This document shows positions 1 to 8,389 of a DNA stretch of 64,000 nt, piece by piece (position 1 is the stretch's first letter; the number at the start of each line of letters is the position of its first letter). This DNA is from UBA8516 sp035457865. GTDB taxonomy: Archaea; Thermoproteota; Nitrososphaeria; Nitrososphaerales; Nitrosopumilaceae. Both the position numbers and the translations under genes were made by a program. A model generated the notes under the pieces. It did not search any database, had not been told where the DNA came from, and saw only the letters and a program-made list of their open reading frames with translations. The DNA lies in assembly GCA_035457865.1 (NCBI GenBank), contig DATIAR010000059.1, positions 8,922-72,921 on the forward strand, written 5' to 3'.

Positions 1-39
1 ACTTAAACAATTATTAGTCTATTTTTTGCACTTTTAATA

Positions 40-540
40 ATGAGCCGTCATGTATTGGATGAACAAGAAACAAGGAAGCTTCCTCCAAAAGAGCGTCTAG
101 AAAAATGTAAGTCAATATTGAAAAACTCAAACGACGAATCATTACGTTGGGATGCGGTATGGCTTGCTGGTGAGATTGCAGAGGTTTCAGATCCAAATGA
201 TCCAATATTTAACGAAGTTGCAGACCTGATGGTTTGGGTATTGGAAAATGATGATAATGGGGTAGTAAAACATGAAGCAGCATTTCAGATTGCCGCAAGG
301 AACATGAGGAAAAAAATACCGGATCTGGTTAATTCAGTCTTGAATGATAAGAGTGGGCTTGTAAAGCACGAAGCACTTGAAGCACTGGGATTGATGCGAG
401 CATTTGAAGTAGAAGAAATGATAGCCAAAGAAGTATCGAATGAAAACCCGGATGTGAGTCAGACAGCAGCTTTTGTGTTAAAACGCCTTGCTAGGCTTAA
501 AGGCATAAAAACAGAGTACAAAGCTTACGACATACTATAA
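40..540 (+). CDS. HEAT-repeat protein with two HE motifs
   Basis: 166-residue, all-helical, soluble-looking protein. Two repeats carry near-identical cores: VVKHEAA (His78-Glu79) and LVKHEAL (His110-Glu111), 32 residues apart. This matches the PBS-lyase/HEAT family, and in particular the repeat style of deoxyhypusine hydroxylase, which uses paired His-Glu motifs with nearly the same spacing to hold a di-iron centre. Only half of that enzyme's four motifs are present, so a dimer would be needed for a full site. Function is otherwise unknown; a plain scaffold role is equally possible. It stands alone upstream of a membrane-protein gene. Confidence 0.8.
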   Translation: MSRHVLDEQETRKLPPKERLEKCKSILKNSNDESLRWDAVWLAGEIAEVSDPNDPIFNEVADLMVWVLENDDNGVVKHEAAFQIAARNMRKKIPDLVNSVLNDKSGLVKHEALEALGLMRAFEVEEMIAKEVSNENPDVSQTAAFVLKRLARLKGIKTEYKAYDIL

Positions 541-623
541 AATAACGGTAAAATTAATAGAAAAATAGATCAGTCTGTCATATTTTGTAGTTACAAGTCT
601 TTTCATATTTCGACATAATTCTT

Positions 624-1400
624 ATGACTATGGAACCAGAGAAGGTACCAGAACGATTAACTACATCGATAAACTACAAGGTCCTCTTGTTAATTTTTGG
701 ATTTATTATAGGCCTCCAAATATCTCTTTCATCTATTTCAGAAGAAAACGCTGATCTGTTAATTACCTCAATTTCAGTGATTAACCCACTAGTTGCTTCT
801 GCTGCTGGATTTTATGTTGCAAAAAAATATCATGATTCCAACGTTTTTGGTAAATCATACTTTGCTTTAGCCATGGGACTGTTATGCTTTGGTCTAGGAG
901 AGCTGACCTATGTATATTATTTTTTCATTAACGAAGATCCATACCCTTCAATTGCAGATGTCTTCTTTTTTGGTTTTTATCCCTTGGCATTTTATCATAT
1001 TGCTAAAAATGTTAGGTTTTTCAAGGCAAAAATTGACATTCCAACAAAAATTCTAGTGGTAATACTACCCATTTCAATAACTGGACTGTATTCTTATCTT
1101 TCTTTACAGCAGATTGGTGAAGCAAACTTTGATTACTATTATGGCCTAGTCTTTATCTCAGCTTCATCAATAGTACTTGCAGCTGCAATTCTAGGCGCAA
1201 GAACTTTCCGTCAGGGGCTTCTTGGAGTTGCATGGCTTGTACTAGTCATCGGAATTTTGCTTACCACAGTGGGTGATGTATGGTATTATTATTTGGAAAC
1301 TTTTGAACAATATACCCTGATTCATCCAGTTAACTTGTTTTGGTATGCAAGTTACTGGGTTATCACATATGCATTGTACAAACATCAAAACATAATTTGA
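624..1400 (+). CDS. Polytopic membrane protein
   Basis: 258 residues with about seven or eight hydrophobic segments spread over the whole length and short charged loops; no signal peptide and no soluble enzymatic domain. A PYPSIADVFFFGFYPL stretch near residues 111-126 resembles the conserved loop of membrane-embedded sensor domains found fused to signalling modules in other prokaryotes, but no output domain is attached here. It lies between the HEAT protein and another membrane protein on the same strand. Function unknown; a membrane sensor or partner protein is only a guess. Confidence 0.75.
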   Translation: MTMEPEKVPERLTTSINYKVLLLIFGFIIGLQISLSSISEENADLLITSISVINPLVASAAGFYVAKKYHDSNVFGKSYFALAMGLLCFGLGELTYVYYFFINEDPYPSIADVFFFGFYPLAFYHIAKNVRFFKAKIDIPTKILVVILPISITGLYSYLSLQQIGEANFDYYYGLVFISASSIVLAAAILGARTFRQGLLGVAWLVLVIGILLTTVGDVWYYYLETFEQYTLIHPVNLFWYASYWVITYALYKHQNII

Positions 1401-1481
1401 TAATTGTTTTTATCAAATAGATCCTGTCGTTATCTGTCTGTTCTTTTGTGGTACTGACTCGCTTTTATAGTTCATAAAACG

Positions 1482-1874
1482 GTGAGCCATAATGGCTTGG
1501 AAAAAACTTTACTCATACACTTATCACCTGTAATCATTACAGCTATATCCTTTTGTGTTACTGGAATAGGAATGGTTGGTTATCTGTATTATTCAGATTT
1601 TGTAGTGCAGGACGCTGAAGTGGATGGAAACATAGCCACAAAATTTGCTCCTCAGAAAGATGTAACAGTATATGAGGTAACAAACAAGGATATCTCCCCT
1701 AATGTTATGATTCTTCCATCACAAGTATCGATAATTGATGATTACAATGATAAGAAAAACAGTATTCTCTCATTAGATGATCTTTTTCGTGCACTGTGGA
1801 TTCCATTGCTCATTATTGGCAGTTACCTTCTGATTCACAGTGAAAAAGGTATTATATCAAAGGTAGAAGTTTAG
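1482..1874 (+). CDS. Membrane protein with N- and C-terminal TM segments
   Basis: 130 residues starting with GTG. One transmembrane segment lies near residues 15-37 and a second near 105-118, with a roughly 65-residue polar region between them that probably faces outside the cell. No motif was recognised. The stop codon directly abuts the ATG of the next small Cys-rich gene, suggesting co-transcription. Function unknown. Confidence 0.65.
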   Translation: MSHNGLEKTLLIHLSPVIITAISFCVTGIGMVGYLYYSDFVVQDAEVDGNIATKFAPQKDVTVYEVTNKDISPNVMILPSQVSIIDDYNDKKNSILSLDDLFRALWIPLLIIGSYLLIHSEKGIISKVEV

Positions 1875-1988
1875 ATGTTCATTGCAATGGAATGTAAAGA
1901 GCGCGAACATAGTGAATGTATGACAATACCATGTGATTGTCCATGTCACAAAATGAAACCGTTTTACGAAGAAAAAATTTTAAATTAA
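1875..1988 (+). CDS. Cys-rich mini-protein (37 aa)
   Basis: Short reading frame beginning immediately after the preceding stop codon. It encodes 37 residues with a metal-site-like pattern: Cys7, Cys15, then Cys20-x-Cys22-x-Cys24-His25. Translation may begin at residue 5 (MECKEREHSEC). The clustered cysteines in so short a frame suggest a real zinc or Fe-S binding peptide rather than chance. Function unknown. Confidence 0.5.
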   Translation: MFIAMECKEREHSECMTIPCDCPCHKMKPFYEEKILN

Positions 1989-2086
1989 AACTAATTTCCA
2001 TGTGACTTTAATACACAATATACCATACTGTATCTTCAATTTATGACACACTAGTCCATATTATCAGGGCTATGAGATAACATGTC

Positions 2087-2701
2087 ATGATGGTAGGAGT
2101 AGATAATCTGATTGCCAGATCACTGCATAGTGTTATACAAGTTAACCTTAGTGAGCAAACTATAAAAAAACTAGATAATAGATTAGTTGAAAAATATGGC
2201 ATAACACTAAGCCAGGCTGTTGAAGACTTTCAAAAACTAGATGATATTTTAAGAGAGTTTTTTGGAGAAGGAGCAGTTGGCCTAGAAAGAAAGATCTTTG
2301 AAAGCATTTGTACAGTGTCAAAGGTAAAGAACAAGGACGAGGAATGGATGACTATACGAGATTCAAACATAGCTAAGACTGTTCTTGAAGCATTTGGAGA
2401 CGAAGATAAAAAGAAGATTATGAGTGTGTTGATGAATGAACCACACATCGTTTCTGAGGTTCTAAGTATATGCAACTTGCCACAAACTTCTGGTTATAGA
2501 AAAATTAACAGTATGATATCTGATGGATTATTGACAGTAGAAGGTTATATTACAACAAGTGATGGAAAAAAGGTAAACAAATACACCTCCATATTTGAAA
2601 ATATAAAAATCGATATAGTCAAAAATAATGTTACTGTGAAAGTTAAGCTGAAAAACGACTCTGTAAAAAACAGCATATTGATTCCATTAATAAGAAACTA
2701 A
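2087..2701 (+). CDS. Winged-HTH (ArsR-like) regulator
   Basis: 204 residues. The middle (about 105-170) reads as a winged helix: a helix around VLEAFGDEDKKKIMSVL, a turn, a recognition-helix-like stretch SGYRKINSMISDGLL, and a wing with TVEGYITTSDGKKVNKY. The N-terminal 100 residues are helical and the C-terminus is beta-rich. This fits archaeal one-component regulators of the ArsR-like winged-helix type. The ligand and targets cannot be deduced. Several nearby in-frame start codons leave the first few residues uncertain. Confidence 0.6.
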   Translation: MMVGVDNLIARSLHSVIQVNLSEQTIKKLDNRLVEKYGITLSQAVEDFQKLDDILREFFGEGAVGLERKIFESICTVSKVKNKDEEWMTIRDSNIAKTVLEAFGDEDKKKIMSVLMNEPHIVSEVLSICNLPQTSGYRKINSMISDGLLTVEGYITTSDGKKVNKYTSIFENIKIDIVKNNVTVKVKLKNDSVKNSILIPLIRN

Positions 2702-2839
2702 GGCTTTTTGATACTCTTCTGACATATGACAAATAGGACCAAATGAGAAATCATTTTTCTATTAGCTAATAATCGTTCGATCTAGAACCTTATATCCTAT
2801 CTGTCTGTTGTGATTCCTGTTTTGGCAACAAGTGTGAGG

Positions 2840-3805
2840 ATGACAACTAGAGGAATTGTAGTAAAACAAAATGGAATTCAAGTTCATCTTGATCCAAAGC
2901 GTGCCGTAAGTAAAGGTGTATCATTTGTTTCTCATGCTCATAGGGATCACTTGCATAACCAAAATGGGGGCCTTCTTTTGACTAGCAAACTGACAAGCGA
3001 GATAGCTAAGATTCGTGGATATTCTATAGATAATTTTGTTGAAGAATTTGAGAATTTTTTAATGATTGACTCAGGTCACATCTTGGGTGCACGCGGGCTT
3101 TTGTTTGGTGACGAGGTATTTTATACAGGAGACATTTGTACACGCGATAGAGGATTTCTGAAGGGAGCTAAAATACCAAAATGTAAGACCCTCATCACAG
3201 AATGTACATTTGGCAGACCAGAGTTTATTTTTCCAAGAATAGAGGAGACAATAAAAAAAGTAAATGGTATAATATCTGAGATGTATTCAAAAGGCATACC
3301 AGTAATTTTGCATGGATATCAACTTGGTAAAGCACAAACACTTTCTTACCTGTTTGGTCACTGGGAGCCGCTATACTATCATGATTCCGTTAAACAAATA
3401 AACGATCTACATAGAATTTTTGACATTGATCTAAAAGATGTAATAGGACACACAGAAGCGGAAAAAAATGGATTGCTTGACAAAAAACCATGGGTTATGA
3501 TTGCTCCAAGTATGGGTGGTAAAAGTCACTTTGTAAATTATATGAAATCAAAATATGGTGCAATAACAATAGGATTTAGTGGTTGGGCTCAATCTAATCA
3601 ATACTCATTTGCACGACAACATGATTATTCCATTGTGCTTAGTGATCATTGTGACTATGATGATCTTATTGATCTTGTGAAAAAAGCAAATCCAGAAAAA
3701 ATTTACACTGTGCATGGTTTCGTAGAAGAGTTTGCAAACGATCTTGTTAAAATAGGATTTGATGCACAGCCATTGCGTGAGGCATCACTTGACGATTATT
3801 TCTAA
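2840..3805 (+). CDS. Metallo-beta-lactamase-fold nuclease (RNA/DNA processing)
   Basis: About 321 residues from the ATG at 2840; a GTG at 2810 would add ten residues. The metal-binding HxHxDH motif is present as SHAHRDHLH, followed by DSGHILGA and YTGD, and a C-terminal SDHCDYDDL plus YTVHGF, which match the beta-CASP-like and exonuclease branch of the MBL fold (relatives of CPSF73/Ysh1 and Artemis-type enzymes). In this family two metal ions drive phosphodiester hydrolysis. It converges on uvrC with only 12 bases between them. Substrate (mRNA 3' ends or DNA ends) is not decidable from sequence. Confidence 0.8.
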   Translation: MTTRGIVVKQNGIQVHLDPKRAVSKGVSFVSHAHRDHLHNQNGGLLLTSKLTSEIAKIRGYSIDNFVEEFENFLMIDSGHILGARGLLFGDEVFYTGDICTRDRGFLKGAKIPKCKTLITECTFGRPEFIFPRIEETIKKVNGIISEMYSKGIPVILHGYQLGKAQTLSYLFGHWEPLYYHDSVKQINDLHRIFDIDLKDVIGHTEAEKNGLLDKKPWVMIAPSMGGKSHFVNYMKSKYGAITIGFSGWAQSNQYSFARQHDYSIVLSDHCDYDDLIDLVKKANPEKIYTVHGFVEEFANDLVKIGFDAQPLREASLDDYF

Positions 3806-3817
3806 ATTACATCAACT

Positions 3818-5425
3818 TTAGATCCTACGTAATGATCTGTTATATGATATTCCAAATCTGTGTGATTCATCTCTTGCATACTGCAAAATTTTCAATGCGC
3901 TATCATCTTTTGGAATTATGATTGGTTCTTTTATTTTTGGCAAGAAAATTTCTTCATTTTCTTTAGCAAGTGAGATACATGATGCTTTTACCCCTATGCT
4001 TTTTAATGCGTTTAAAGCCGCATTTAGATGTCCTTTTCCACCATCTATGAGGATGAGATTGGGCATCTCTGCTTTTTCTATTCTTGTCTTTAGATAGCGT
4101 CGCTTAATCACTTCATGAATCATCGCATAATCATTTCTTCCCTTGACAGTTTTAATCCTAAATTTTCTATATCCTGATTTAGACGGCCTTCCATCAACAA
4201 ATCGTGACATAGCGCCAACAGCATAAGATTCTCCGTGATTTGAAATGTCAAAACACTCTATAATGTTTGGAATGTCTGGAAGATCTAGTTTCTCTTGCAG
4301 CTCGACAAGTGCTGGTTCAGTACCTTTTGAATGATACATCGCAATATTTCGCATAATGAGATCTACCATCTCTTTCCTTTTGCCGCTTACAGGAACAATG
4401 ATGTTAACTTTGAAACCAGCTGCGCTAGAAAATATGTCTTCTAGAACGTCTTTTTTGTCAGGAATCTTATTTGTTACAATGAATCTTGGAATGGGATTTG
4501 TACTATAATATTGCGATAGAAAATTTGAAAACGAATTATCGCCAACAAGGTCAAACGAAAACCTATTTCTGTCTCTAATTATCCCATTTACCTGTCTTAA
4601 ACTCATGAGAAGAGCTGTTTGTCCTTTTATTTTTATTCCAAAATATTCTTCATCGTAATTTCTTGCTACTTCCATTTTCTGTTTTACTTGCAGATTTTGC
4701 AATCTTTGTAGCGTATCATGAATTTCTTTTGCTTTTTCATATTGTTGTGCAGCAGATGCATCTTTCATTTCATTTTCAAGTTGGTTTTGGAAATCTGTAA
4801 GTTTTTTCCTGTCTTTAAGAACTGACTCAAGTTCTTCAACATGCTTTCCGTACTTTTGCCGCGCATTAACAAATTGGCATGGAGCTTCACAGTTTCCTAA
4901 ATGATATTCTAAACATGCCTCTTTTGGAAGTTTTTTACAAATTCTTATTTTGAATGTCTTACGCAATAGCCCTATAGAAAGCATCTTTGAGCTTCCATGA
5001 GTAAATGGACCGTATATCCTGCCGCTGCCAATAAATTCACCTGTTCTAGTTCGTCTTGCTACGTTAAGGCGAGGGTATTCTTCATTTGTTATTCTTAAGT
5101 AGGTGTATCTTTGTTGATCCTTAAGTTCGATATTAAAAACCGGTCTATATCTTTTGATCATGTTTGCTTCTAGCAAAAATGCCTCGCTTTCATTATCTGT
5201 CAAAATGAATTCTATATCGTGAATTTTTTCAACAAGCTTTTGTGTTTTATAGTTCTGGTTTTTGGTAAAATATGATCTTACACGATTTCTAAGATTTTTT
5301 GCTTTTCCGATATAGATGATTTTATTGTTGTCGTCTTTCATCATATAAATTCCTGAATGCGTTGGAATTGTTATTTTTGAAAGATCAAACTTACTTGGTT
5401 CATTTAGATGTGATTTTGTAATCAT
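3818..5425 (-). CDS. uvrC: UvrABC excinuclease subunit C, C-terminally short
   Basis: 535 residues. UvrC makes both incisions around a lesion in nucleotide excision repair. Seen here: GIY-YIG nuclease at the N-terminus (GIY 25-27, YIG 38-40), four cysteines C163, C171, C179 and C183 at the site of the proposed Fe-S cluster, a UvrB-binding UVR segment near 208-243, and the RNase H-like second nuclease (ECFDISNHG, LILIDGGKGHLNAA). The protein stops right after RDESHRFGISYNRSLRRI, where bacterial UvrC continues into a helix-hairpin-helix DNA-binding domain; that domain is absent. It lies 117 bases downstream of uvrA with its own TATA-like box. Confidence 0.95.
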   Translation of the reverse strand: MITKSHLNEPSKFDLSKITIPTHSGIYMMKDDNNKIIYIGKAKNLRNRVRSYFTKNQNYKTQKLVEKIHDIEFILTDNESEAFLLEANMIKRYRPVFNIELKDQQRYTYLRITNEEYPRLNVARRTRTGEFIGSGRIYGPFTHGSSKMLSIGLLRKTFKIRICKKLPKEACLEYHLGNCEAPCQFVNARQKYGKHVEELESVLKDRKKLTDFQNQLENEMKDASAAQQYEKAKEIHDTLQRLQNLQVKQKMEVARNYDEEYFGIKIKGQTALLMSLRQVNGIIRDRNRFSFDLVGDNSFSNFLSQYYSTNPIPRFIVTNKIPDKKDVLEDIFSSAAGFKVNIIVPVSGKRKEMVDLIMRNIAMYHSKGTEPALVELQEKLDLPDIPNIIECFDISNHGESYAVGAMSRFVDGRPSKSGYRKFRIKTVKGRNDYAMIHEVIKRRYLKTRIEKAEMPNLILIDGGKGHLNAALNALKSIGVKASCISLAKENEEIFLPKIKEPIIIPKDDSALKILQYARDESHRFGISYNRSLRRI

Positions 5426-5542
5426 GATTTTTTATGACCACGATGCCAAAATAAGTGTTATAAAAAATCTAATTACTCAAAAGAAGTGGTGCTTGGTATT
5501 TTTACCAACTCATATCAAATATTTGTTTTTAGGTTCGAAGAT

Positions 5543-8389
5543 TTAGTTCTTAAGAACAGTTGAATGTGGTATGACAGAAAGGTTTAGGATTTTTTTGAGA
5601 TACTGGCCAGTATGGCTCTTTAGTTCTTGAGATACTTGTTCAGGTGTGCCGCAAGCAATTATCTGTCCCCCCTTATCTCCACCCTCGGGTCCCAAATCTA
5701 TTATCCAATCAGAGTTTTTTATTACATCCATGTTGTGCTCTATTATGATTACTGTATTTCCAAGATTGACCAACCTGTTCAAAACATCCAGTAATTTTTG
5801 AACATCTGCAAAATGTAATCCTGTTGTGGGTTCATCTAAAATATACATTGTTTTTCCTGTATCTCTTTTTGAAAGCTCAGCCGCAAGTTTTACTCTTTGA
5901 GCTTCTCCGCCTGACAAAGTAGTTGCAGCTTGTCCAAGTTTGATATATCCTAAACCTACATCTGCAATTGTTTGTAGTTTTCTTTGAATTGCAGGTATTT
6001 TTGCAAAGAACTCAAGTGCTTCATCTACAGTCATAGAAAGAACATCAGAGATGTTTTTTCCTTTGTAAAGAACTGAGAGTGTTTCTGAATTGTAACGCTT
6101 GCCTTTACATTCGTCACACATCACGTACACATCCGACAAAAACTGCATCTCTATCTTTTTTACGCCGTCTCCCTCGCATGCAAAACACCTCCCATCTGCT
6201 ACATTAAAGGAGAATTGACCGGGTGTGTAACCTCGTTCTTTTGATATTTCGGTATTTGCATAAAGTTCACGAATTGGAGTAAATGCACCAATGTATGTTG
6301 CAGGATTTGATCTAGGGGTTCTACCAATCGGCGATTGATCTATGCCAATTATTTTATCAATCATATCTTTTCCAATTATTGTCTTATGTCTTCCTGGTCT
6401 TTCAGTTGAACCGTAGAAGTGCGCAGCAAGTGCATTGTATAAAATATCATTTACAAGCGTAGATTTTCCAGACCCTGATACTCCTGTAATTGTAATCATC
6501 AATCCTAAGGGAAACTCTACATCAATGTGTTTTAGATTATTCTCTGATGCATCCTTTACAATCAATTTTCCTTTTTGTCGACGTGTTTTTTTTTCAAGTC
6601 TTATTGCATCATGATTTTTTAGATATTTTCCAGTAATTGATTTTTGATCATTTAAAATATCATTTATCTTTCCTTCAAAAACCACACTTCCTCCATGAAT
6701 TCCTGCGCCTGGTCCAAGGTCTATTATCCAATCAGAGTTTTTTATGACTTCTTCATCATGCTCCACTACAAGTATGGTATTTCCAAGATCACGCAATTTG
6801 GTTAGTGTTTTTATAAGTTTAGCATTGTCTCTTTGATGTAAACCAATTGTAGGCTCATCAAGAACGTATAACACGCCAGTAAGATTGGAGCCTATTTGTG
6901 TTGCAAGTCTAATTCTTTGTGATTCTCCTCCTGACAGTGTTGCACTAACTCTATTTAGTGTAAGATAACTCAAACCTACATTTTTTAAAAATTCTAATCT
7001 AGAGATGATTTCTTTAAGAACTGATTTTGCAATATATCTTTCAGTTTCTGTTAATTTTAGATTTTGGAAAAAGTCATAACATGCATCAATTGAAAGATCA
7101 CATACGTCCATTATTGACATGGAATTAATTTTGACAGCTAACGCTTCGTCTTTAAGCTTTTTTCCTTTACATAAACCACATGGTGTTTCGCGCATAAATT
7201 TACTAATTTCCTCTCTCTTAGATTCAGAATCTGTTTCGACAAAATTTCGGTGAAGACTAGGTATTACTCCACTGAAAGTATTGGCATACTGCCACTTTGA
7301 ATCAGTTGTTTGCGATTCGTAGGAAAACTGTACCACTTCATCAGTACCATACAAAATTATCTGTAACTGTCTTGGAGTCATCTCTTTTATTGGAGTCATG
7401 AGATTAAAACCAAATTTCTTACCAACATCCCTTAGTGTTTGTCTTCTAAAAGAAGAAAATCTACCTGACCATGGAACAATCGCCCCATCAAGTATTGATT
7501 TTGATTTGTTGGGGATTAGCAAATCTGGATCAAACTCCATCTTGACACCAAGACCATGACACGACTTACATGCACCAAAAGGAGAATTGAATGAAAATGT
7601 CCTTGGCTCTAGTTCTCCTATTGAAATTCCACAATGAGGACATGCATTATTTTGTGAGAATATCTGGTCTTCATTTCCTGAAATCAACACAGTTCCTTTT
7701 GTTGCCTTCAGCGCATTTTGAACAGATTCAAATAGCCTACTTTTTTCTTCTTTTGACGCCTTTATTCTGTCTACGACTATCTCTATGTTGTGCCATTTCT
7801 GTTTGTCAAGAATTGGCATCTTGCCATTTAATTCAACAATCTCCTTATCTACTCTAATTCTAGAATATCCTGATTTCTTTACTTGATCGAAAAGCTTCTC
7901 ATACGTTCCTTTTTTTCTCCTTACCAAAGGAGCAAGTATCATTATGTTTTTGCCATCTAATTCCTTTAAGATCGACTCACAAATTGATTCTGCTGACTGA
8001 TTGGATATGCGTCTACCACATTTTGTACAGTGAGGAATTCCTATTCTGGCATAAAGAAGTCTTAGATAATCATAGATTTCTGTTATCGTTCCTACAGTAG
8101 ACCGTGGATTTTTACTTGTAGTTTTTTGCTGTATTGAAATTGCTGGTGATAAACCATCAATTGAATCAAGGTCAGGTTTATTCATCATTTCTAAAAATTG
8201 GCGCGCGTATGCAGACAATGATTCCACATATCTTCTTTGACCTTCAGCATAGATTGTGTCAAATGCAAGTGTTGACTTGCCAGACCCAGAAAGTCCAGTA
8301 ATTACAACTAGTCTATTCTTTGGGATATCTAAGTTGATATTTTTTAAATTATGTTCTCTTGCACCGCGAATTATCAGTCTATCATTCAT
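5543..8389 (-). CDS. uvrA: UvrABC excinuclease subunit A
   Basis: 948 residues, full length. UvrA is the damage-sensing ABC-type ATPase that loads UvrB on DNA. Both nucleotide-binding domains are complete: Walker A GLSGSGKST near residue 32 and GVSGSGKST in the second half, with LSGGESQRIRLA and LSGGEAQRVKLA signatures. Cys pairs of the zinc modules (CTKCGRR, CPHCG...CKSCHG, CFACEG...CDECKG) are present. Its ATG overlaps the uvrB stop by four bases, indicating translational coupling. The family is bacterial in origin, so these genes probably entered archaea by transfer. Confidence 0.97.
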   Translation of the reverse strand: MNDRLIIRGAREHNLKNINLDIPKNRLVVITGLSGSGKSTLAFDTIYAEGQRRYVESLSAYARQFLEMMNKPDLDSIDGLSPAISIQQKTTSKNPRSTVGTITEIYDYLRLLYARIGIPHCTKCGRRISNQSAESICESILKELDGKNIMILAPLVRRKKGTYEKLFDQVKKSGYSRIRVDKEIVELNGKMPILDKQKWHNIEIVVDRIKASKEEKSRLFESVQNALKATKGTVLISGNEDQIFSQNNACPHCGISIGELEPRTFSFNSPFGACKSCHGLGVKMEFDPDLLIPNKSKSILDGAIVPWSGRFSSFRRQTLRDVGKKFGFNLMTPIKEMTPRQLQIILYGTDEVVQFSYESQTTDSKWQYANTFSGVIPSLHRNFVETDSESKREEISKFMRETPCGLCKGKKLKDEALAVKINSMSIMDVCDLSIDACYDFFQNLKLTETERYIAKSVLKEIISRLEFLKNVGLSYLTLNRVSATLSGGESQRIRLATQIGSNLTGVLYVLDEPTIGLHQRDNAKLIKTLTKLRDLGNTILVVEHDEEVIKNSDWIIDLGPGAGIHGGSVVFEGKINDILNDQKSITGKYLKNHDAIRLEKKTRRQKGKLIVKDASENNLKHIDVEFPLGLMITITGVSGSGKSTLVNDILYNALAAHFYGSTERPGRHKTIIGKDMIDKIIGIDQSPIGRTPRSNPATYIGAFTPIRELYANTEISKERGYTPGQFSFNVADGRCFACEGDGVKKIEMQFLSDVYVMCDECKGKRYNSETLSVLYKGKNISDVLSMTVDEALEFFAKIPAIQRKLQTIADVGLGYIKLGQAATTLSGGEAQRVKLAAELSKRDTGKTMYILDEPTTGLHFADVQKLLDVLNRLVNLGNTVIIIEHNMDVIKNSDWIIDLGPEGGDKGGQIIACGTPEQVSQELKSHTGQYLKKILNLSVIPHSTVLKN

